Below, one piece after another: positions 57,427 to 64,000 of a DNA stretch of 64,000 nt. This DNA is from JAPLJM01 sp963708515 (lineage in GTDB: Bacteria; Desulfobacterota; Syntrophia; Syntrophales; Fen-1087), in contig CAVPSX010000006.1 of NCBI GenBank assembly GCA_963708515.1, forward strand, positions 62,001-126,000. Direction: 5' to 3'. The notes beneath the pieces were generated by a model that saw only the letters and a program-made list of their open reading frames with translations, had not been told where the DNA came from and did no database searches. Both the position numbers and the translations under genes were made by a program. The stretch's first letter is position 1. Each line of letters starts with the position of its first letter.

Positions 57427-58944
57427 TTATGGGATAAAGAGATCCCGTGTGGAAAAATTGGGTTCACTGGTCAGGTTCACGCCGAGGCGCCGCAGGCCCG
57501 CTTCGTCGCCCGGTGTGGGCATGTGGGTGGTGTGCACTTCGCAGTCGCGGAGGTCCTTGAGCTTTTCAAGAGCCAGTTGCGCCGCCGGATTTGTTGTGGC
57601 GCTGATGCTGAGCGCAATAAGGGTTTCTTCCAGATCGAGACTTACGGATTTCTCGTTCAGGATATCCGTCTTCATGCTCCGGATTGAGTCTGTGATGGTG
57701 GCCGGGAGCAATTTGATCTTGTCTGGAACATCGGCCAGATGCTTGATGGCGTGCAGGATCAGGCTTGATGCCGCATGCATGAGCGGCGAATTGTTGCCCG
57801 TGATGATGACGCCGTCTTTGAGTTCGATCGCCGCGCCGCAGAAGATGCCCTCGTTGCCTTTATTCAGTTTTTCTGCCGCCCTGCCGGCCTGCCAGGCCGG
57901 TTCGACCACGCGCCGGTCCTCCGGTTTGATATTGAAATCGCTGATGAAGAGATTCACCCGCTGGACCGTTTCCCTGTCCGCAAATCCCATGGCATACTCG
58001 CAGCGGTAACGGAAGTAACGCCGCAGGATTTCCTGTTTCGCTGCTTCCCGCGTGATGTCGTCTGCGATGATGGCAAAGCCGGCCCGGTTGACACCCATAT
58101 CTGTCGGGGAGCGGTAAAAGGAGCCCCCACCGGTAATTTTTCCGAGGATCCTTCTCAGGACGGGGAAAACCTCCACATCACGATTGTAATTGACTGCCGC
58201 TTCGCCGTAGGCTTCGAGGTGAAAGGGATCGATCAGGTTAAAGTCCCGGATATCCGCCGTGGCCGCTTCATAAGCCACATTGACCGGGTGCTTGAGCGGC
58301 AGGTTCCAGATGGGAAAGGTTTCAAACTTGGCATAGCCGGCTTTGATCCCCCGCTGGTGTTCGTGGTAGAGCTGCGACAGGCATGTGGCCAGCTTGCCGC
58401 TGCCGGGGCCGGGGCCGGTGACGATCACGAGCGGTTTTTCCGTTTCGATGTAAGGGTTGGCCCCGTATCCTTCATCGCTGACGATCGCCTCCACATCCGT
58501 CGGATACCCTTTGGTGAAGCGGTGCGTGAAAACATTGATATTGCGACGCTCCAGTTTATTCTTAAAGAGTTTCGCGGCGGGTTGGTCATCGTAACGCGTA
58601 ATAACCACTCCCCTCACTTCGATGTCCCATCCCCTTAGATCGTCTATGAGCTTAAGGGTATCCGAATCGTAAGTAATGCCGAAATCGGCCCTGATTTTCT
58701 TTCTTTCAATGTCTCCGGCATAGATGCACAGCAGGATATCTGCCCTGTCTTTGAGCTCCCGGATGAGCCTCAATTTCACATTGGGATCATAACCGGGCAG
58801 GACCCTGGCCGCATGGTAATCGTAGAGCAGCTTGCCTCCGAATTCGAGATAGAGTTTGTTGTCAAACTGCTGCACCCGTTCAATGATTTTGGCCGTCTGT
58901 TCCCGGATATAATGCTCGTTGTCAAATCCTTTTTTATCGTTCAT
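57427..58944 (-). CDS. DUF1846 family protein
   Basis: A 505-residue cytoplasmic protein. 'KGFDNEHYIREQTAKIIERV', 'KLYLEFGGKLLYDYHAARVL', 'PLVIVTGPGPGSGKLATCLS' (a P-loop-like segment) and 'RVNLFISDFNIKPEDRRVVE' match the family. It is found mainly in Firmicutes and some anaerobes, is structurally known and has no agreed function. The frame is open to 58995; ATG 58944 starts the conserved part but has no clear Shine-Dalgarno. The leader region is occupied by an inverted pair of GGGGACAGATT repeats. Confidence 0.9.
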   Translation of the reverse strand: MNDKKGFDNEHYIREQTAKIIERVQQFDNKLYLEFGGKLLYDYHAARVLPGYDPNVKLRLIRELKDRADILLCIYAGDIERKKIRADFGITYDSDTLKLIDDLRGWDIEVRGVVITRYDDQPAAKLFKNKLERRNINVFTHRFTKGYPTDVEAIVSDEGYGANPYIETEKPLVIVTGPGPGSGKLATCLSQLYHEHQRGIKAGYAKFETFPIWNLPLKHPVNVAYEAATADIRDFNLIDPFHLEAYGEAAVNYNRDVEVFPVLRRILGKITGGGSFYRSPTDMGVNRAGFAIIADDITREAAKQEILRRYFRYRCEYAMGFADRETVQRVNLFISDFNIKPEDRRVVEPAWQAGRAAEKLNKGNEGIFCGAAIELKDGVIITGNNSPLMHAASSLILHAIKHLADVPDKIKLLPATITDSIRSMKTDILNEKSVSLDLEETLIALSISATTNPAAQLALEKLKDLRDCEVHTTHMPTPGDEAGLRRLGVNLTSEPNFSTRDLFIP

Positions 58945-58976
58945 GGATGCTTGCTGGCCCCCTGCGATGATGAATG

Positions 58977-59021
58977 GGGACAGATTGATAAACATGAAGC
59001 TCCGCTTTCAAATCTGTCCCC
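58977..59021. repeat. Inverted pair of GGGGACAGATT repeats
   Basis: GGGGACAGATT at 58977-58987 and AATCTGTCCCC at 59011-59021, 23 bp apart. They belong to the same dispersed family as 16847-16870 and 48241-48269. The pair fills the gap between two minus-strand genes and may form a hairpin in the transcript. Confidence 0.7.
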
Positions 59022-59030
59022 ATTTGATGC

Positions 59031-60035
59031 TCAGCGGAAGAAATGCGGTGCGGGCAGATCCTTGACCGTCGCGAGGCCTGGCCGGGCCGCGACGACGGCC
59101 GGGATGGAATTCACGAGTACTGCCGCCGTTGCCTGGTCTCCCGCTATGCCGCCCTCGATGCGCAGCCTGATTTCCGGCGTTCCCAGAATGTGAACAGAAT
59201 CGTAGGGGACCTCGCAGCCTACATACATCCTGAGATCAAGCGTGATGATCTTTTCACCTTTATTGATTCCCTGAGCCGTGTGTTTGATTCCGGCTACATC
59301 GCCCGGTTTCAGTGAGAAATATGCCGTATTCAGGACTTTTTGCGCCAGGACAGGCTCCACCGCCTCCTGCACATCGTCCAGAGACATGCCCAGCGTATCG
59401 GCAACGAGGTAGAGCGATTCCAAAAGCCCCACATGCCCCATAGCCTTTGCCGCAATCTGTTCCCGGAAGGCTTCCTGCGTCATGCCGGCGCCCACTTTCC
59501 GCTGCAGCGGATACCGTCGCGTTCCGGCATCGACGTGCCGTTCGACATGCACCTTCTGCACATCCTTGCAGACCGCCGTCATGAACAGCGGCAGGGCGTC
59601 CATGACGAATCCGGGATTGACGCCGGTTCCGAGCACCGTGACCCCATGTTTTTTCGCAAGCGCATCCACGCGCTCAGCCGGTTCTGCATTTTCTTTCAGG
59701 GGAAACAGCAGCTCTTCCGACGATGAAACGATGTTCAGGCCCGCCCGGATGATCTCTTCGAGTTCGGGATAAACCTTCCTGATCCGTGAACCTGCCGTGT
59801 GCAGAACCGCATCGGCCTTGATTCCGGCAAACAGGTTCTTGGCGTTGTCCGTCACGGCAATTCCCAGTTTCCCGTCCAGGCCGAGGACCTCTCCGAGATC
59901 CCTTCCGATAAGATCCTTTGAAATGTCGACGGCCCCCACGATTTCCATGCCGGATTTCCTTGTGACGAGCCTTGCTGTTTCAATGCCGATGGGGCCGAGT
60001 CCATACTGGATCACACTGAGCTTCTTATTTCCCAT
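59031..60035 (-). CDS. DapB-like NAD(P)-dependent dehydrogenase
   Basis: A 334-residue oxidoreductase with an N-terminal Rossmann domain ('VIQYGLGPIGIETARLVTRK') and a dihydrodipicolinate-reductase-like C-terminal half ('VTVLGTGVNPGFVMDALPLF', 'HVERHVDAGTRRYPLQRKVG'). It resembles 2,4-diaminopentanoate dehydrogenase and related enzymes of amino-acid fermentation more than true DapB, which is shorter. The gene overlaps the end of the TRAP permease gene by 11 bases, so it belongs to that operon. The substrate may be related to what the TRAP system imports. Confidence 0.8.
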   Translation of the reverse strand: MGNKKLSVIQYGLGPIGIETARLVTRKSGMEIVGAVDISKDLIGRDLGEVLGLDGKLGIAVTDNAKNLFAGIKADAVLHTAGSRIRKVYPELEEIIRAGLNIVSSSEELLFPLKENAEPAERVDALAKKHGVTVLGTGVNPGFVMDALPLFMTAVCKDVQKVHVERHVDAGTRRYPLQRKVGAGMTQEAFREQIAAKAMGHVGLLESLYLVADTLGMSLDDVQEAVEPVLAQKVLNTAYFSLKPGDVAGIKHTAQGINKGEKIITLDLRMYVGCEVPYDSVHILGTPEIRLRIEGGIAGDQATAAVLVNSIPAVVAARPGLATVKDLPAPHFFR

Positions 60036-62811
60036 TGGAAACCTCCCATTTGACTTTGGATACGTCCTTGCCGCCGTCCATGATCCGTTTCTTCCTCGCC
60101 CGCTGGAGGAGAAACACCGCCAGGAGAAGCGCGCCTCCGACGTAATCCGTGTAGGTTTCGGGGATGATGAGAAACGCCGCGGCGATTCCCGTCATGATCC
60201 TCTCCGGGATCGTGGAATGGTATTTCAGATAGCCGATCATCGTCGCCCCCAGCGCGATGACGCCCAGGATGCAGGTGATCAGCACCTGGATGAACCACAC
60301 GTAGTCAAAGGGGGTCTTCCCGTCCAGAATCGTGGGCATCCAGAGGATGATCGGGGCGGCGACGAAAACATACGGCACGATCATGCCTGCAAAGGAGAGG
60401 CGGAATGCGGTCAGTCCCGTCCGGAAGGGATCAGCCCCCGAGATGCCCGATGCGGCATAAGCCGCCAGCGCCACCGGCGGCGTCACATCGGCCAGAACCG
60501 CATAGTAGAAGACGAACATGTGCGAAACCAGCGGGTGGATTCCGAACTGCATCAGCGCCGGTGCGGCGATCATCGAGGCGACGATGTACTGGGCGGTTGT
60601 GGGGATGCCCATGCCGAGGATGAAGCAGGCGATCATCGTGAAGAAGAGGGTGAAGAACAGCGTCATCCCGTGCATGGTCAGAAGGTGCAGAATATCGAGA
60701 TGAAGCAGGGCGGAGGCGGTCTCCTGGGCCAGGCTGATGACCGTGGCGGCGAACTTGAGGCCGAGGCCGGTCAGCGTTGTTCCTCCGACGATGAAACCCA
60801 CGCAGGCGCAGGCGGCGCCGATGGCGATCGCGTTCTTCGTGCCCCATTCCAGGGCGCTCAGGATGTCGGGAACCTTCATTTTGCTCCCTTTGTAGAAGAC
60901 CCCGACGCCGACAATCATCATATTCGTCCAGAAGGAACTGAGATAGGGGTCCACGTTGTAGAGGAGCTGAACAGCGAGAAGGGCCGAAATGACGAGGGAG
61001 GCGATCCATGCGACCCGGTCGCTGTACCGGAAGGTGATGATCAGGCCGGTGATCAAGACGCATCCCCAGGGGAGGAGGACCTGGAGCGAGTGGGTAAGCG
61101 GGTTGATCTCGAAGAGGATGGCCGGGATCGAAAGGAGGATGGGGATCAGAAAGGAAATCGTCCGCACGTGGATCTGGCCCATGGAAACCGATAGGATGAT
61201 CCCCCAGAAGGCCGCAAGGAAGGGGCTCCGGCCCGAGATGAGCAGATAGACGATGATGATAAGCGGCGCGACCAGGAGCCCGCGCTCCTTCAGGACCGTG
61301 GATACGCGGGGGAGCATCTCCCGCGGGAGGCCCAGCAGGCCGGTCTTGAGCGCCTCGAGGTGGACCATCCAGCCCACGGCGAAGTAGTACAGAAGCGCCG
61401 GAATAATGGCGCAGGTGGCGATCTTGATGTAGGCGATCCCCAGGAAGTCCGACATGATGAAGGCCGCTGCTCCCATGACGGGCGGCATGATCTGGCCACC
61501 CGTGGAGGCGGTCGCCTCGACAGCCCCGGCGAAGACCGGCTTGTAGCCCACCTTCTTCATGAGCGGGATCGTGAAGGAGCCGGTTGTGACCGTGTTGGCG
61601 ACGGAGCTCCCGCTGATCGAGCCGAACAGGCCGCTGGAGACGACGGCCACCTTGGCCGGACCGCCGGCCGTTCCGCCGGTGATCGCCATCGCCAGGTCCA
61701 TGAAGAGCTGTCCCAGTCCCGTCCGGGAGATGAACAGGCCGAACAGGACAAAGTGGAAAACAAAAGTGGCCACAACACCCAGCGGGATGCCGTATATCCC
61801 CTCCGTGCCCAGGTACATGTAGTCGATAATGCGCGAGACGGAGTAGCCGCGGTGGGCGAAGAGCTTCAGCCCCGGAATATCCTGAAAATAGGGCCCGAGA
61901 TAGCAGTTGATGAGGACCAGGATCGCAATGATCGGCAGGGGGGCGCCGATGCTGCGGCGTGCGCCCTCCAGAACGAAGAGGATGGCCATGGCGCCGACGA
62001 TCAGGTCCGCCTGTGTCGGACTCCCGGCCCGCATGCCGATGTTGTGGAACTCCACGAAGATGTAAATGGAGACGAGCGAGGCCATCAGCGCGAAGAAGAC
62101 GTCGAAAAAGGGGATATTATCATGGTCGTACCGGACGGCCCGGCCGCTGAAAATCATCCGGATGCCTATGATCCATTGCAGAACGAACAGGGCCAGGATG
62201 CTTAAAAAAATCCCGAGCAGAAAAAAGCCCCAGAAGACGAGGGCGACGTTGAGATCCGCGAACCAGGTCAGGAAATGGAGGTCGGAAAATGCCAGGCGAA
62301 AGGTGTACGCGATTCCCAGGATCATCGCCGTGAAGACCGGTAAATCGATCCAGGCGACGATCCGGTCCGGGAGGTAGTCCCGCCGCTTGAAGTACAGGCA
62401 CAGCAAGAAGGTTGCCAGCGCCAGAATGGACGACACGACCGGAGAAAGACTGAAAAGCTCCCGGCACATTGTCGTGACGAGGGCGCTGCCGGTGATGCCG
62501 TAGAGAATGTCATACACGAGGTATTTCTTTCCCTCCGCCTTGCTCTTGCGCATGGTATAGAGAAAAAAGACAAGGGGCAGCACAAAGGCCAGGTGGAAGG
62601 TCCGGTGGCGCCATTCCTGCAGGACCCCGAATCCTGCCGTATAGATATGAAAGATGGACAGGATCAGCGTCATCGCATACATCAGTTTCAGGGCAAGGCC
62701 TGAAAGTCTGCGGAAACGCAGTTCGGGGTCGTACTTGGCGATTGTGTCGATGTCTTCGACGACCTTTCCGTCCAGAGGGAGGGTCTCATTTGTCGATGGT
62801 TTGTCGTTCAT
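60025..62811 (-). CDS. TRAP transporter fused permease (4TM/12TM)
   Basis: A 928-residue membrane protein with about 18-20 helices, joining the DctQ- and DctM-like parts in one chain, as in TAXI-type TRAP systems. 'GSISGSSVANTVTTGSFTIP', 'GAVEATASTGGQIMPPVMGA' and 'MGIPTTAQYIVASMIAAPAL' are signatures of the fused DctM half. A hydrophilic N-terminus precedes the first helix. The ATG overlaps the DUF1850 gene stop by four bases (ATGA). Partners are the DUF1850 gene and the TAXI binding protein upstream. Confidence 0.95.
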   Translation of the reverse strand: MNDKPSTNETLPLDGKVVEDIDTIAKYDPELRFRRLSGLALKLMYAMTLILSIFHIYTAGFGVLQEWRHRTFHLAFVLPLVFFLYTMRKSKAEGKKYLVYDILYGITGSALVTTMCRELFSLSPVVSSILALATFLLCLYFKRRDYLPDRIVAWIDLPVFTAMILGIAYTFRLAFSDLHFLTWFADLNVALVFWGFFLLGIFLSILALFVLQWIIGIRMIFSGRAVRYDHDNIPFFDVFFALMASLVSIYIFVEFHNIGMRAGSPTQADLIVGAMAILFVLEGARRSIGAPLPIIAILVLINCYLGPYFQDIPGLKLFAHRGYSVSRIIDYMYLGTEGIYGIPLGVVATFVFHFVLFGLFISRTGLGQLFMDLAMAITGGTAGGPAKVAVVSSGLFGSISGSSVANTVTTGSFTIPLMKKVGYKPVFAGAVEATASTGGQIMPPVMGAAAFIMSDFLGIAYIKIATCAIIPALLYYFAVGWMVHLEALKTGLLGLPREMLPRVSTVLKERGLLVAPLIIIVYLLISGRSPFLAAFWGIILSVSMGQIHVRTISFLIPILLSIPAILFEINPLTHSLQVLLPWGCVLITGLIITFRYSDRVAWIASLVISALLAVQLLYNVDPYLSSFWTNMMIVGVGVFYKGSKMKVPDILSALEWGTKNAIAIGAACACVGFIVGGTTLTGLGLKFAATVISLAQETASALLHLDILHLLTMHGMTLFFTLFFTMIACFILGMGIPTTAQYIVASMIAAPALMQFGIHPLVSHMFVFYYAVLADVTPPVALAAYAASGISGADPFRTGLTAFRLSFAGMIVPYVFVAAPIILWMPTILDGKTPFDYVWFIQVLITCILGVIALGATMIGYLKYHSTIPERIMTGIAAAFLIIPETYTDYVGGALLLAVFLLQRARKKRIMDGGKDVSKVKWEVSNGK

Positions 62812-63374
62812 CTCATTCCCTTAGCAAGTAAGTTCAAAAATGAATGCAGTTTAATGTAGGCAAATTCTGCCAGGATGACTTTCTTTGTTTGGAGCCGGAG
62901 CAGGGTATTCCCCGCCAGTTCGGGGAGGTTGACCTTCTGTGCGCCGAACATAAGGGTGTTGTCATAGAGCCGGTCCACCCATAACTCAACGGCGGGGAGG
63001 ACGCGGTGCATGTTCGAGATGCGGTACCCGTTTTCCCCCCGGACAAGGCGCTCACCGTCGCCGAGCACCGCGGGCAGGCCGGTATTGGACGACGGGAAAA
63101 CGGTCTCATCGAGGACAAGGCCGTACTTCCCGTCGATCTGGAAGTGATCCCATACATGGCACAGCTCAACAGAGTGCCGGTACATCAGGGCAAACCGGTC
63201 TCCCGGCTGAACGAAACGGCGCCAGACAACCGTTTCGTTTCTTGCATCTTCGACGACCAGGCAATGAACCGGCCAAACCAGAACCATCAGCAGAAGCGCC
63301 AAAAGCAGGTAAGGCAGGCCTTTTTTCATCATCACCGGCCAACGCAGCAAGCGAGGAACCTGTTCGTCCCCCAT
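62808..63374 (-). CDS. DUF1850 protein of a TAXI TRAP operon
   Basis: A 188-residue protein with an N-terminal membrane anchor ('KKGLPYLLLALLLMVLVWPV') and an extracytoplasmic domain: 'FALMYRHSVELCHVWDHFQI', 'TVFPSSNTGLPAVLGDGERL' (the H-S-x-E and S-x-G-A/L-pattern of DUF1850). DUF1850 genes regularly lie between TAXI receptor and fused permease genes; the function is unknown. It overlaps the permease start. Confidence 0.88.
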   Translation of the reverse strand: MGDEQVPRLLRWPVMMKKGLPYLLLALLLMVLVWPVHCLVVEDARNETVVWRRFVQPGDRFALMYRHSVELCHVWDHFQIDGKYGLVLDETVFPSSNTGLPAVLGDGERLVRGENGYRISNMHRVLPAVELWVDRLYDNTLMFGAQKVNLPELAGNTLLRLQTKKVILAEFAYIKLHSFLNLLAKGMR

Positions 63375-63385
63375 GTTGCGGGTCC

Positions 63386-64000
63386 TTATTTAATCAGGCC
63401 CTTTTCCTTGTAATATTTTGCCGCGCCCGGATGCAGCGGAATGGCCATCCCGCTCAGGGCCGTCTTGAGCTGCACGTCCCTGCCTTTGGCATGAACCTTG
63501 GCCATGACATCGGCGCCGCTCTCCTTGCCATCCTTGCCTTTCTCCCAGAGGGCCTTGGTCAGATTATAGACCAGTTCCTCGGGAACTTGCTCGTCCACGA
63601 CCCACTGGGCCATCGTGGTGATCGTGGCCACGTCAGCCGTCATGCCCTTGTAGGTGCCCTTGGGGATGACCACCTTGCTGTAGAAGGCATATGTCTTCGT
63701 GATCTTGTTGATCATGGCCTCTTCGATCGGAACCAGGACGATGTTGGTGGACATGGCGAGTTCGGTGATCGCCGCCGTCGGCCAGCCGGCCGTGGTGAAG
63801 GTCACGTCCGCCTGCTTGTCCTGCAGGCGCTGGGACGCTCCGGAGAACCCGAGCCAGTCCACACCGGCAAAGTCCTTGTAGGTGAGGCCCTGGGCAGCCA
63901 GAACATTGAGCGTGTCGACTTCCGTGCCGCTGCCCCGGTCACCCGGGATCAGCTTCTTGCCCTTGATGTCCTTCAGGCTCTTGATCCCCGAATCGGCCCG
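63386..64000 (-). CDS. TAXI-family TRAP substrate-binding protein (5' end outside window)
   Basis: The C-terminal 204 residues of a periplasmic TAXI-type receptor. The frame is open to base 64000, and 'IKSLKDIKGKKLIPGDRGSG' followed by 'TEVDTLNVLAAQGLTYKDF' is the family core, so the gene continues beyond the window. 'KQADVTFTTAGWPTAAITEL' and 'LHPGAAKYYKEKGLIK' are typical of the C-terminal lobe. Ligands of relatives include glutamate and other small acids; the one here is unknown. Confidence 0.9.
   Translation of the reverse strand, partial: RADSGIKSLKDIKGKKLIPGDRGSGTEVDTLNVLAAQGLTYKDFAGVDWLGFSGASQRLQDKQADVTFTTAGWPTAAITELAMSTNIVLVPIEEAMINKITKTYAFYSKVVIPKGTYKGMTADVATITTMAQWVVDEQVPEELVYNLTKALWEKGKDGKESGADVMAKVHAKGRDVQLKTALSGMAIPLHPGAAKYYKEKGLIK

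Noticed and set aside
59797..61194. 465-codon plus-strand open frame opposite the TRAP permease
   Set aside because: Extreme Asp/His/Arg/Gly bias, typical of the complement of a membrane-protein gene.
1..64000. CRISPR arrays, rRNA genes, prophage or integrase genes
   Set aside because: No regularly spaced short repeats, rRNA signatures or phage/integrase proteins were seen. Repeats present are few and of the MITE/REP type.

Overview
The window reads as chromosome of an anaerobic, syntroph-like member of the former Deltaproteobacteria (Syntrophus/Smithella type). The basis is the content: SCP2, thiolase, acyl-CoA dehydrogenase, CoA-transferase and 3-hydroxyacyl-CoA dehydrogenase genes for acyl-CoA chemistry, two TRAP uptake systems, a bacterial V-type ATPase, a sigma-54 enhancer-binding protein and several sensor kinases. 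No rRNA, phage, integrase or CRISPR array was seen. The assignment is an inference from gene content.

Layout. 1-2.9 kb: SCP2 (cut by the left edge), thiolase-like protein and acyl-CoA dehydrogenase, with a small MITE-like insertion between the last two. 2.9-4.2 kb: metK on the minus strand behind a SAM-II-like riboswitch and terminator. 4.4-5.2 kb: two small membrane proteins (one AtpZ-like) behind a sigma-54-type promoter. 5.6-6.4 kb: amidohydrolase-fold protein. 6.6-14.3 kb: seven-gene V-type ATPase (E, DUF2764, A, B, D, I, K), with a frameshift in the DUF2764 gene. 14.9-16.8 kb: small membrane protein plus sodium:solute symporter. 17-17.6 kb: VapBC. 17.8-27.4 kb: a CBS/DUF294 protein facing a five-gene minus-strand signalling operon (response regulator, membrane PAS/pseudokinase fused to a DnaQ-type exonuclease, substrate-binding lipoprotein, hybrid kinase, receiver-kinase). 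27.8-29 kb: TetR regulator, duplicated operator-like sites and a 58-residue protein. 29.1-32.5 kb: a degraded region with two multiply frameshifted genes, a small lipoprotein and a duplicated 116-nt element.

32.8-41.4 kb: a catabolic block on the minus strand (3-hydroxyacyl-CoA dehydrogenase, fused CoA-transferase, TRAP DctP/Q/M, YidB-like protein). It is divergent from a PAS-AAA-Fis sigma-54 activator that is coupled to a YqaA-type membrane protein. 42-43.4 kb: a short accessory islet next to tRNA-Arg, with an AbiEi remnant, a 43-nt copy of the tRNA 3' end and an MNT/HEPN pair. 43.3-55.6 kb: housekeeping genes: three tRNAs, serS, murJ, DUF167, YggT, an alpha/beta hydrolase, proC, RNase E/G, a YrdC/Sua5 protein, citramalate synthase, nadD and proA. 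55.9-59 kb: patatin-like lipase, DUF2905 and DUF1846. 59-64 kb: a DapB-like dehydrogenase and a TAXI-type TRAP system cut by the right edge.

How it fits together: acyl-CoA enzymes and TRAP uptake point to carboxylate catabolism, probably under sigma-54 control. The V-ATPase K subunit carries Na+-type ligands, which would suit Na+ bioenergetics. The most unusual protein is the sensor-exonuclease fusion at 24.9-27.1 kb. Five apparent frameshifts in three genes could be real decay or sequence error and cannot be separated here.
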